Assembly: GCA_024641635.1 (NCBI GenBank)
Contig: JAHECS010000014.1
Location: forward strand, 1 to 36,757
Source of the DNA: Actinomycetes bacterium
Lineage (GTDB): Bacteria > Actinomycetota > Actinomycetes > S36-B12
Direction: 5' to 3'
DNA length: 36,757 nucleotides
How positions within the stretch are numbered: position 1 is the first letter of the stretch; each line of letters starts with the position of its first letter. A program made the position numbers and the translations under genes. This document shows positions 1 through 7,521 of the stretch, in pieces. The notes under the pieces are model-generated. The model made no database searches. It saw only the letters and a list, made by a program, of their open reading frames with translations, and was not told where the DNA came from.

Positions 1-323
1 CGAAGGGCGGACAGCGCAACGGCGAAGACCCCGACGCCGAACATCGTTGCCAGCCAGAACCAGTCCGAGGAATCACTGAAGTAGTTGTTCGCCACGCCCG
101 TGGCGACAGCAAGGAGAATGCCGAACGCCGCCAGCGAGGCGACCACGCCGGGGCCAGCGAAGAGGGCGGCGACCAGGACCGGCACACACAGCAGCGGCAG
201 CGCGACCACGTCCGGGAACATGACGTCGGCCACCGACACCACGACCATCGCGCCGACCACGGCCCAGACGCGAGGGTCGTTCAAGCCGCGTCGAATCTCC
301 CGGACTCGCCCCCCAGTGTCCAT
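1..323 (-). CDS. Membrane protein, N-terminal part (runs off left edge)
   Basis: The minus strand is open from an ATG at 323-321 to the window edge, giving about 107 residues. After a short basic start come at least three hydrophobic segments (about residues 20-38, 44-75 and 88-107) separated by short polar turns, one of them containing NNYFSDSSDW. This looks like the multi-pass membrane anchor found at the N-terminus of actinobacterial sensor or output proteins such as SpoIIE-type phosphatases or GGDEF proteins, but the output domain lies outside the window, so the function is not known. A GTG two codons upstream is an alternative start. The gene is divergent from the acyl-CoA ligase at 480, and the 156 bp between them would hold both promoters. 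Confidence 0.7.
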   Translation of the reverse strand, partial: MDTGGRVREIRRGLNDPRVWAVVGAMVVVSVADVMFPDVVALPLLCVPVLVAALFAGPGVVASLAAFGILLAVATGVANNYFSDSSDWFWLATMFGVGVFAVALSAL

Positions 324-479
324 CTCCACCCCGATCGACTCGATGCTACGCCCGCGGGCGGCGGCAAAGGGTGTCGAAAACGGGGAGCGGAGTCCCGCAC
401 GCCCCGAGGGTGGCATCCGGTTCTCGATCGGCGGGTTCGACGTGACAGGGTTGAGTGTCCGCACCGAGGAGGCCCGCCC

Positions 480-2180
480 GTGCCCATGCCATCCGATCGA
501 CCCTGGCTGAGCAGCTACGCCGAGGGCGTGCCCGCCGACATCGAGGCCACCGAGGCGACACTTGCGGACCTGCTCGACCTATCCGTGGACCGCTTCGGCG
601 ACCGGGCGGCCCTCGACTTCTACGGTGCGACGACGACCTACCGGGAGCTCGGCGAGCAGGTCGCACGCGCGGCCGAGGGCCTGAGGTCTCTTGGCGTGAA
701 CGCCGGCGACCGGGTTGCGCTCGTGCTGCCCAACTGCCCCCAGCACGTCGTGGCGTTCTACGCGACCCTGCGGCTCGGGGCAGTCGTTGTCGAGCACAAC
801 CCGCTGTACACCGCGGAGGAGCTGACCCACCAGCTCAGTGACAGCGGAGCGCGGGTCGCGATCGCGTGGGACAAGGTCGTCCCGACGCTGGAGTCGATCC
901 GGTCGCAGACAGCACTCGAGGCCATCGTCGCGGTCGACATCACGACGGCACTGCCGCCGGCAAAGCGGCTGGCGCTGAGGCTGCCGATGGCGAAGGCACG
1001 CGAGACCCGCGCCGCGATGACCACGCCCGCCCGCGATTCCGTCTCGTGGCGGCGACTCGTCGCGCGCAGCTCGCCGCTGGCCGCCGACCACCCACGCCCG
1101 CGCGCGGACGACCTCGCCGCACTTCAGTACACCGGCGGCACGACCGGAGTGCCCAAGGGCGCCATGCTCACCCACCGCAACCTCGATGCCAATGCCTCCC
1201 AGGGACGGGCGTGGGTGCCGGGACTCGTCGACGGCGAGGAGGTCATCTACGCGGTGCTCCCCCTTTTCCACGCGTACGGGCTGACCCTGTGCCTGACGTT
1301 CGCGATCCGGATCGGCGCGACCCTGGTCCTCTTCCCCCGGTTCGACGCCGACCAGGTCCTCGACGCCATGGGGCGCCGGCCCGCGACGTTCCTTCCCGGC
1401 GTTCCGCCGATCTACGCCTCCCTGGCTGATCGCGCCACCGCGCGCGGCGTGGATCTTCATCCGATCCGCTACGCGCTCTCGGGGGCGATGTCCCTCCCCA
1501 CGTCGACCGTCGACCACTGGGAGGCCGTCACCGGCGGACTCCTCGTGGAGGGATACGGCATGACCGAGACCTCGCCGATCACGGTCGGGAACCCTCTCGC
1601 CCCAAGTCGTCGTCCCGGCACCGTCGGCGTGCCGTTCCCCTCGACCGAGGTCCGCATCGTCGACCCGGCCGACCCCTCTCAGGACGTCGAGGAGGACGAC
1701 TCCGGCGAACTGCTCGTGCGGGGGCCGCAGGTGTTCCAGGGCTACTGGAATCGTCCGGACGAGACGGCCAAGGCCCTCGTCGAGGGAGGGTGGATCCGGA
1801 CCGGGGACATCGTCGTGATGGATGCCGACGGGTTCATCACCATCGTCGATCGCATCAAGGAGCTGATCATCACCGGCGGGTTCAACGTCTACCCGTCGCA
1901 GGTCGAGGAGGCCCTCCGCCGAGTCCCAGGAGTCGCCGACGCGGCGGTGGTCGGCCTCCCCGACGGCTCCGGCGGCGAGCGCGTCGTTGCCGCCGTCGTG
2001 CCCGACGCGGGGGTCTCCCTCGACCCGGAGCAGGTGCGCGAGGCGTCGCGCGAGCACCTGACCGGGTACAAGGTTCCCCGCGAGGTGTTCATCCTCGATG
2101 AGCTTCCCCGCTCCCTGATCGGCAAGGTCCTGCGACGCGAGGTGCGTACTCACCTGCTCGAGCATCCCGACCGCCGGTAG
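480..2180 (+). CDS. fadD: AMP-dependent acyl-CoA synthetase (long-chain fatty acid-CoA ligase type)
   Basis: This 566-residue ANL-superfamily enzyme should activate a fatty or other carboxylic acid with ATP to an acyl-adenylate and then form the CoA thioester. The phosphate-binding loop YTGGTTGVPKGA is at residues 217-228, the adenylate motif YGMTETSP at about 358, the hinge region TGDIVVMDADGF near 441, the A8 segment DRIKELIITGGFNVYPSQVEE after it, and the catalytic lysine in IGKVLRR near 548. Length is normal for FadD. The GTG at 480 is preceded at 7 bp by GAGGAGG (466-472); an ATG two codons later is also possible. A yciO-like gene starts 6 bp after the stop, so the two are probably cotranscribed. 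Substrate chain length cannot be read from the sequence. Confidence 0.93.
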   Translation: MPMPSDRPWLSSYAEGVPADIEATEATLADLLDLSVDRFGDRAALDFYGATTTYRELGEQVARAAEGLRSLGVNAGDRVALVLPNCPQHVVAFYATLRLGAVVVEHNPLYTAEELTHQLSDSGARVAIAWDKVVPTLESIRSQTALEAIVAVDITTALPPAKRLALRLPMAKARETRAAMTTPARDSVSWRRLVARSSPLAADHPRPRADDLAALQYTGGTTGVPKGAMLTHRNLDANASQGRAWVPGLVDGEEVIYAVLPLFHAYGLTLCLTFAIRIGATLVLFPRFDADQVLDAMGRRPATFLPGVPPIYASLADRATARGVDLHPIRYALSGAMSLPTSTVDHWEAVTGGLLVEGYGMTETSPITVGNPLAPSRRPGTVGVPFPSTEVRIVDPADPSQDVEEDDSGELLVRGPQVFQGYWNRPDETAKALVEGGWIRTGDIVVMDADGFITIVDRIKELIITGGFNVYPSQVEEALRRVPGVADAAVVGLPDGSGGERVVAAVVPDAGVSLDPEQVREASREHLTGYKVPREVFILDELPRSLIGKVLRREVRTHLLEHPDRR

Positions 2181-2186
2181 TAGAGC

Positions 2187-2807
2187 GTGGCCCGCTACCT
2201 CGACGTCCACCCCGACAACCCGCAGCCCCGACTGATCGCCCAGGCCGCGGACATCGTGCGGTCCGGGGGCGTCCTCGCTGCCCCGACCGACTGCACGTAC
2301 ACACTCGTCTGCCGTCTCGGGGACGCGCACCCGCTGGACCGCATCCGTGAGATCCGCCACCTCGACGAGCGTCATCACTTCACGCTGATCTGCCGGGACT
2401 TCTCGCAGGCGAGTCACTTCGTGCACGTCGACAACGCGGCCTTCCGGGCGATCAAGGCCTGCATTCCCGGGCCCTACACGTTCATCCTCCCGGCCCTGAA
2501 GGACGTCCCGAGGAGGCTGCAACACCCCAAGAAGGCAACCGTCGGGGTGCGGATCCCGGACAGCGTCGTGGTCCGGGCGCTGCTCGACGAACTGGACGAG
2601 CCCCTCGTCTCGACCACGCTTCTGCTGCCCGGCGACGATGAGCCGCTCGTCCACGGATGGGAGATCAAGGAGCGACTCGACCGGGCCATCGATGCCGTGA
2701 TCGACACGGGCGAAGGCAGCACGGAGGTCACCACGGTGGTCGACCTCTCCCAAGGCGACCCCGAGGTGATCAGGGTCGGCGCCGGGGACGCCACCCGCTT
2801 CGACTAG
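2187..2807 (+). CDS. yciO: YciO/YrdC/Sua5-family protein
   Basis: This 206-residue single-domain protein belongs to the Sua5/YciO/YrdC fold, whose best-known members make threonylcarbamoyl-adenylate for tRNA t6A. Its start (YLDVHPDNPQPRLIAQA), the segment GGVLAAPTDCTYTL, the phrase HHFTLICRDFS and the middle GPYTFILPALKDVPRRL follow the E. coli YciO pattern rather than Sua5 or TsaC, so YciO is the better label. YciO is a poor or non-essential substitute in t6A synthesis and its role is uncertain. The start is GTG, 6 bp after the acyl-CoA ligase stop, with no clear ribosome site of its own other than sequence inside that gene's end, which fits translational coupling. Confidence 0.88.
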   Translation: MARYLDVHPDNPQPRLIAQAADIVRSGGVLAAPTDCTYTLVCRLGDAHPLDRIREIRHLDERHHFTLICRDFSQASHFVHVDNAAFRAIKACIPGPYTFILPALKDVPRRLQHPKKATVGVRIPDSVVVRALLDELDEPLVSTTLLLPGDDEPLVHGWEIKERLDRAIDAVIDTGEGSTEVTTVVDLSQGDPEVIRVGAGDATRFD

Positions 2808-2823
2808 CCCCCCGGGCGGTGGA

Positions 2824-3807
2824 TCAGGCGGGCCAGATCTTGCGGCCACCGGCCGGAGGCACGACGGCGTCGACGCCCGCCTGCTCATCGACCGAGAGAA
2901 GCGGGGCGAGGGCCGCCGCCGCGTTCGCCTCGGACTGCCGGCGGTCGCGCGCCCCCGGGATCACCGTGCTGACGGCGGGATGGCTGCGCGTGAACCTCAG
3001 GGCGAACTGCGACAGGGGCTCCCCCGCCGGCACGACGGGCCGGAGCGCGTCCACGACCTCGAGGTCGGCCAGGAACTGCGCGTTCTGCTCCGGGTCCTCG
3101 ATCCACGCACGGCGGAAGTCGCCCTCGGGGAAGGTGTCCTGCGCGGAGAACTTCCCCGTCAGCAGGCCCATCGCCAGTGGCCCGCGCACGATCACCCCGA
3201 TGCCGTGCTGCTGGCAGTACGGAAGGATCTCGGCCTCGGGCGTTCGGTTCAGGATGGAGTAGTCGATCTGCAGCACGTCGCAGTCGCCCTCGGCGTTGAA
3301 GTACCTGATCTGGTCGATGTCACTGGTGCTCAGGCCCCAGGCGCGGACCTTGCCCTCCTCCTTGAGCCGGCGGAAGCCCTCGATGAACACGTCCGTGTTC
3401 TTCTCCACGTAGTTGATGTGGCACTGGATGACGTCCACGTAGTGGGTGTCCAGTCGCCGCAGGGAGCCCTCGACGCCCTCGATGAGCTTCTCCACGGTGT
3501 CGTACTGGGAGTGGTCGGCCTCGCGGTCGAACTCCGTCCAGCCGATCTTCGTCGCGGCGACGAACCTGTCCCGACGCCCCTTCATGGCCTGGCCGAGCAG
3601 CTCCTCCGAGTGGCCCGCCCCGTACACATCCGCTGTGTCGAAGAAGGTGATGCCCGCATCGAGTGCGGCCTCGATCGCCTCGAGCGAGCCCCGGTCCTCC
3701 ACCGGACCCCACTCGCTGCCGGCCACGGCCCACAAGCCCAATCCGAGGTCCGTGACCTCGATGCCCGATCGGCTGCCCAGTGGTCGCTGCGTGAGTGGGG
3801 TATCCAT
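2824..3807 (-). CDS. Aldo/keto reductase
   Basis: This 327-residue TIM-barrel oxidoreductase would reduce an aldehyde or ketone with NADPH. The catalytic tetrad of the family is visible: Asp57 and Tyr62 in FDTADVYG, Lys87 in ATKIGW and His130 in VDVIQCH. The C-terminal cofactor region STVIPGARDRRQSEAN is also present. I chose the ATG at 3807-3805, which begins MDTPLTQRPLG, because this is where homology-like sequence starts; the frame stays open for 66 more codons upstream but that stretch is antisense to the S4 gene and has no family features. It is divergent from the S4-domain gene with 54 bp between starts. The closest subgroup is the general-stress YhdN/IolS-like AKRs; the substrate is unknown. 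Confidence 0.92.
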   Translation of the reverse strand: MDTPLTQRPLGSRSGIEVTDLGLGLWAVAGSEWGPVEDRGSLEAIEAALDAGITFFDTADVYGAGHSEELLGQAMKGRRDRFVAATKIGWTEFDREADHSQYDTVEKLIEGVEGSLRRLDTHYVDVIQCHINYVEKNTDVFIEGFRRLKEEGKVRAWGLSTSDIDQIRYFNAEGDCDVLQIDYSILNRTPEAEILPYCQQHGIGVIVRGPLAMGLLTGKFSAQDTFPEGDFRRAWIEDPEQNAQFLADLEVVDALRPVVPAGEPLSQFALRFTRSHPAVSTVIPGARDRRQSEANAAAALAPLLSVDEQAGVDAVVPPAGGRKIWPA

Positions 3808-3861
3808 GCCGCCAGTATCGACCCTGCACCCCCGTGAAGAGCGCCCGCCTAGGCTGGCCCG

Positions 3862-4245
3862 ATGGCGACGGAAACCGAGCCCACCAGCGTCCGCGTGGAC
3901 GTCTGGATATGGGCCGTGCGCCTGTACCCGACGAGGTCGGCTGCCGCCGACGCGTGCCGCGGCGGGCACGTCAAGGTGAACGACAGGCCCGCGAAGCCAG
4001 CCCATCCGGTCCGCGGCGGTGACGTTGTCCGAGCGGTGACACGGGGCGGGGAGCGCATCGTCGTCGCGACCGGACTCATCGAGAAGCGCGTGGGCGCCAG
4101 CCTCGCCGTGCAGCAGTACGAGGACCGGACCCCGCCACCGCCTCCTCGCGAGGAGCGACCGGCTCCCATCCTGCGCGACCGTGGGGCCGGGAGGCCGACC
4201 AAGCGTGATCGGCGTCGCGTCGAGCGACTGCGCGGACGGGGCTGA
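3862..4245 (+). CDS. S4-domain RNA-binding protein (Hsp15-like)
   Basis: This 127-residue protein has an S4 RNA-binding domain at about residues 10-70 (VDVWIWAVRLYPTRSAAADACRGG, then HVKVNDRPAKPAHPVRGGDVV), followed by a basic, proline-rich tail ending in GRPTKRDRRRVERLRGRG. Size and order match the Hsp15 (HslR) family, which in E. coli binds stalled 50S subunits carrying nascent chains. A ribosome-associated role is therefore likely but is inferred from family only. The ATG at 3862 fits the domain start. It is divergent from the aldo/keto reductase and is followed by a 113-bp gap before the YbjN-like gene. Confidence 0.9.
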   Translation: MATETEPTSVRVDVWIWAVRLYPTRSAAADACRGGHVKVNDRPAKPAHPVRGGDVVRAVTRGGERIVVATGLIEKRVGASLAVQQYEDRTPPPPPREERPAPILRDRGAGRPTKRDRRRVERLRGRG

Positions 4246-4358
4246 CGGCCGCGAGCGCTCCCCGTCAGCGTGCGGATGTCCAGCGAGACGCTGTTGCTCT
4301 CCGTAGTCTGGTGTCGCAGTCGCTCGTGAATGAGCGAGGCACCGCGGAGGGGAGGATC

Positions 4359-4880
4359 ATGCGTCCAGACGTCGCCTTCTCCTACGTTCGCGATCTCGTC
4401 GAGCGGATCACCGGCACGCGCCCTGACCCCGATGGTGACGGCGACCTGCCTGTCCACTTCCACGGCGCCCAGTTCTTCGTGCGCATCGTGAGTGCCCCGG
4501 ACCCCTGGGTCCAGGTGTTCAGCGTGGCAGTGGCCGAGCTGGACAGCACGCCTGAGCTCGCGGTCCGGCTCAACGAGATCAACAGCCACATCCACTTCGC
4601 CCGCGTGTTCCACGTGGGCACGCAGGTGCTCATCGAGGCCGAGCTGTGGGCGGACGACGTGACTCCTGCCAACTTCCTCTTCGCCTGCCAGAACGTGGCC
4701 GCCGCTACGGACTACTTCACTCCCCGCCTTCTCAAGGAGTTCGGTGGTCGCCCTCTCTTCGAGGAGTCGAAGACCGACGCCTACGAGCAGGGCGAGCTGC
4801 CACTCGGCCCGGCCGCCCGGACTGCGGACGCTTCGACGGACGCGTCGGGCGTCACCACGACCGCGAGCCCGTACCTCTAG
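4359..4880 (+). CDS. YbjN-domain protein (type III secretion chaperone-like fold)
   Basis: This 173-residue soluble protein resembles actinobacterial YbjN-domain proteins, which share a fold with type III secretion chaperones but occur in organisms without such a system. Recognisable parts are the opening VAFSYVRDLVERI, the central VQVFSVAVAELDSTPELAVRLNEIN and IHFARVFHVGTQVLIEAELWADDVTPANF. The ATG at 4359 is preceded by GGAGGGG (4347-4353) at 5 bp and is preferred over a GTG at 4311 that lacks a site. The tail from about residue 145 is low-complexity (acidic, then Ala/Thr rich). The acyltransferase starts 34 bp after its stop. The molecular function of the family is not established. Confidence 0.85.
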   Translation: MRPDVAFSYVRDLVERITGTRPDPDGDGDLPVHFHGAQFFVRIVSAPDPWVQVFSVAVAELDSTPELAVRLNEINSHIHFARVFHVGTQVLIEAELWADDVTPANFLFACQNVAAATDYFTPRLLKEFGGRPLFEESKTDAYEQGELPLGPAARTADASTDASGVTTTASPYL

Positions 4881-4914
4881 CGGCCCCAGGGGCGACACCC
4901 GACATGATGGTGGC

Positions 4915-5631
4915 ATGGAGACCCCGGCGGGATCGATGTACACGTCCCTGCTGAGGCGTGGGCGAGCGCTGTACCCGGGGGTGCGGATCGGCCGGCCAGG
5001 TCGATCGCGCATGTACTACCCGACCATCGCCGCCATGCGCCTGCTGCGATTGAGGTGGGCGGTCACGGCGTCCGGCTCGGACAACGTGGGTTCGGGTCCG
5101 GCGATCCTGATCGGGAATCACGTGTCTGCGCTGGACCCGGTGGTGGCCGTGATGAGCCACTGGTGGCGGGTGACCGCATTCACGAAGGTCGAGGTCTTCG
5201 AACGTCGGGGCGCGGTCTTCTTCCGCCTCATGGGCCAGATCCCGCTGCGCCGGGGCGACGAGGACTCCTCTGCCTGGGCCCTCGAGATGGCGACGGCCAC
5301 GCTCCGGGACGGCAACATGGTCGGCCTCTACCCGGAGGGCACCCGATCCCCCGACAAGCGCGCCCTTCACCGACTCCACAAGCGCATCATGATCCCGGTC
5401 CTTCAGGCCAACCCGGACGTGCCGGTCCACGCCATCGTCACGACGTACGGTGGCAGGAACCGAGGCCGGGACCGGGTCGACGTGCGACTCTCGCCTCCGC
5501 TGCCGATCGACGTCCGGACGATGTCGGCCGACGAGATCACCACGATCGTGCGTGACGCCCTTGTGTCCCTTGGCAACCTGGACTACGTCGACGCCTACGC
5601 CAGGGACGTGAAGGCGGCGCTCGCCAGGTAG
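4915..5631 (+). CDS. 1-acyl-sn-glycerol-3-phosphate acyltransferase family (PlsC-like)
   Basis: This 238-residue membrane-associated enzyme would transfer an acyl chain to lysophosphatidate or a related acceptor in phospholipid synthesis. The family's catalytic HX4D motif is His69-Asp74 in NHVSALD, and the glycerol-phosphate-binding PEGTRS is at residues 140-145. A hydrophobic stretch precedes the HX4D motif. The start at 4915 (METPAGS) has a weak ribosome site; an ATG at 4936 is an alternative. Actinobacterial genomes usually carry several paralogues, so I do not assign plsC. Its last 37 bp overlap the 3' end of the convergent gene 5595-6314, so no ordinary terminator can lie between them. 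Confidence 0.9.
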   Translation: METPAGSMYTSLLRRGRALYPGVRIGRPGRSRMYYPTIAAMRLLRLRWAVTASGSDNVGSGPAILIGNHVSALDPVVAVMSHWWRVTAFTKVEVFERRGAVFFRLMGQIPLRRGDEDSSAWALEMATATLRDGNMVGLYPEGTRSPDKRALHRLHKRIMIPVLQANPDVPVHAIVTTYGGRNRGRDRVDVRLSPPLPIDVRTMSADEITTIVRDALVSLGNLDYVDAYARDVKAALAR

Positions 5632-6314
5632 ACCGTGTTCGTGGACTCCCGATCCTGCAGGGGGTTCGGGAAGCTGACCACGACGGCCCGCGCTGCTTCG
5701 AAGACCGATTCCAGCAGGGCGAGGTAGGCCGGCTCGGGCGGGTCGTTGGACCAGAGCGCGAACACGCCTCCGGGGCGCAGCAGAGGCAGCAGGGCCCTTG
5801 TTCCCTCGATCGTGTAGAACCACCGATTCGCCGGGTTCAGCACATGGACGGGCGAGTGGTCGATATCGACGACGATCGCGTCGAAGGGCAGGCCCTGCGG
5901 GTCGAGTGTGCCCTCGCGCACGAGGGCGAAGAAGTCTGCGGCCACGAGCTGGCACCTCGGATCCGCGACGACACTCGCGCCCGACGGGATGAGCCCCTGG
6001 ACGTGCCAGTCGATCACTGGCTGGATCGCATCGATGACCACGAGGGATCCGACCCTGGCGTCCTCGAGGACGGCCGCGGCGGTGTAGGCAAGCCCGAGCC
6101 CGCCGACCGCGACGCGCAGATCGGTCCCGTGCAGCTCGGCGAGGGCGAGACGGGCAAGCTCGATCTCGGCAGCGGTGAAGGCGCTCGACATGAGGAACTC
6201 GTCGTTGAGCTTCACCTCGTACACGTCCCGACCGAGGACCGGATCCTCCCGCCGCCGGAGGGTGATCTCGCCCAGTGGGCCGTCCTCCCAGGCCAGCTCC
6301 TCGATCCGCGCCAT
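5595..6314 (-). CDS. Spermidine synthase-like class I methyltransferase-fold protein
   Basis: This 239-residue protein has the Rossmann core of the spermidine synthase/SAM-methyltransferase superfamily. Motif I is VAVGGLGLAYTAAAVL (about 68-83), followed by the acidic strand end VVIDAIQPVIDWH (92-104), and the catalytic-region strand DAIVVDIDHSPVHVL (about 149-163). Polyamine aminopropyl-transferases usually have a separate N-terminal beta domain and a YHE-type pocket, which I cannot see clearly, so the substrate is unknown. It is divergent from the zinc dehydrogenase at 6371 (56 bp apart) and overlaps the PlsC-like gene tail to tail by 37 bp. Confidence 0.82.
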   Translation of the reverse strand: MARIEELAWEDGPLGEITLRRREDPVLGRDVYEVKLNDEFLMSSAFTAAEIELARLALAELHGTDLRVAVGGLGLAYTAAAVLEDARVGSLVVIDAIQPVIDWHVQGLIPSGASVVADPRCQLVAADFFALVREGTLDPQGLPFDAIVVDIDHSPVHVLNPANRWFYTIEGTRALLPLLRPGGVFALWSNDPPEPAYLALLESVFEAARAVVVSFPNPLQDRESTNTVYLASAAFTSLA

Positions 6315-6370
6315 GCGGCCACGGTAGCCGTATCCCAGGGAAGCATCCGGGCCATCCCTAGCATGGCCGC

Positions 6371-7414
6371 ATGCGCGCAGTCGTCTACCGCTCCTTCGGG
6401 GAACGACCCGAGGTCGAGGATCGGCCGGAACCGGCTCTTCCGGCGCACGGCGTCCTCATCCGAGTCGAGGCCACTGGCCTGTGTCGAAGCGACTGGCATG
6501 GATGGGTCGGGCACGACCCCGACATCCGGCTCCCGCATGTGCCCGGCCACGAGTTCGCCGGCGTCGTGGCCGCCGCCGGCACCGGCGTCCGGCACTGGCG
6601 GATCGGCGACAGGGTGACCGCCCCATTCATCAGCGCGTGCGGGACGTGCGCCGCGTGCAGCGCGGGCGAGGAACAGGTCTGCCTGCGCCAGACCCAGCCC
6701 GGGTTCACCCACGACGGGTCGTTCGCGGAGCTGGTCTCCGTCGACCACGCCGACGTCAATCTCGTCCGGCTGCCCGATGCCCTCGACTTCACGGCGGCGG
6801 CCGGACTCGGCTGTCGGGTGGCGACGGCGTACCGGGCCGTCCGGGTCCACGCCGCGGTCCGCGAGGGCGACTGGGTGGCCGTGCACGGCTGCGGCGGGGT
6901 CGGCCTCTCCGCCGTCATGGTGGCCCGGACCCTGGGCGCGCGCGTCGTCGCGATCGACGTGTCCCCCGACGCGCTGGCGATGGCCACGAGCCTGGGTGCC
7001 GACGCCGTGATCGACGCCCGGGACGAGACCGACGTGGGCGCGGCCGTGCGGGACCTGACGGGCGGCGGCGCGCACGCCTCGCTCGACGCGTTCGGCAGCG
7101 AGGCAAGCTGCGCCGCATCGATCGAAAGCCTCAGGTGGCGTGGTCGCCACGTGCAGGTCGGCCTCCTGCCGTCAGCCGTCGGGAACCCCCGCGTTCCCAT
7201 GTCCCGAGTGGTCTGGCTGGAGCTGGCGATCCTCGGATCGCACGGCATGGCCGCCCGTGACTATGCAGGCCTGCTCACGCAGGTCGAGTCCGGTGAAATC
7301 CGCGCCGACCTGCTCGTCACCGGGACGATGCCGCTCGCGGAGGCCCCGTCGGCGCTCATGGCCATGGCTGACAGCCCGTGGGCCGGAGCCCGCGTCATCC
7401 TCCCCCAGGAATGA
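6371..7414 (+). CDS. Zinc-dependent alcohol dehydrogenase (MDR superfamily)
   Basis: This 347-residue enzyme would oxidise an alcohol (or reduce an aldehyde) with NAD(P). The catalytic zinc ligands are Cys38 in GLCRSDWHGW and His60-Glu61 in PGHEFAG. The structural zinc lobe is complete, with Cys90, Cys93, Cys96 and Cys104 in CGTCAACSAGEEQVC. The nucleotide-binding segment VAVHGCGGVGLSAVMVARTLGARVVAIDVS follows near residue 169. Length is standard. It stands alone, divergent from the spermidine-synthase-like gene, and its substrate cannot be predicted. Confidence 0.93.
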   Translation: MRAVVYRSFGERPEVEDRPEPALPAHGVLIRVEATGLCRSDWHGWVGHDPDIRLPHVPGHEFAGVVAAAGTGVRHWRIGDRVTAPFISACGTCAACSAGEEQVCLRQTQPGFTHDGSFAELVSVDHADVNLVRLPDALDFTAAAGLGCRVATAYRAVRVHAAVREGDWVAVHGCGGVGLSAVMVARTLGARVVAIDVSPDALAMATSLGADAVIDARDETDVGAAVRDLTGGGAHASLDAFGSEASCAASIESLRWRGRHVQVGLLPSAVGNPRVPMSRVVWLELAILGSHGMAARDYAGLLTQVESGEIRADLLVTGTMPLAEAPSALMAMADSPWAGARVILPQE

Positions 7415-7521
7415 CCGCTCCGCGCGACGCACGAACCCACGAGGGCGCTGCCTACCCGGGCTGACGGGGTCGGTGGCCTTATCGTCGAGGTGCGAGTCGC
7501 ACGAGGGACATCGGAGGCCGG

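Noticed and set aside
579-2888. Very long open frame on the minus strand opposite the acyl-CoA ligase and yciO genes
   Set aside because: It is antisense to two genes with clear family motifs. Long stop-free antisense frames are expected in GC-rich coding DNA, and its translation has no recognisable domain.
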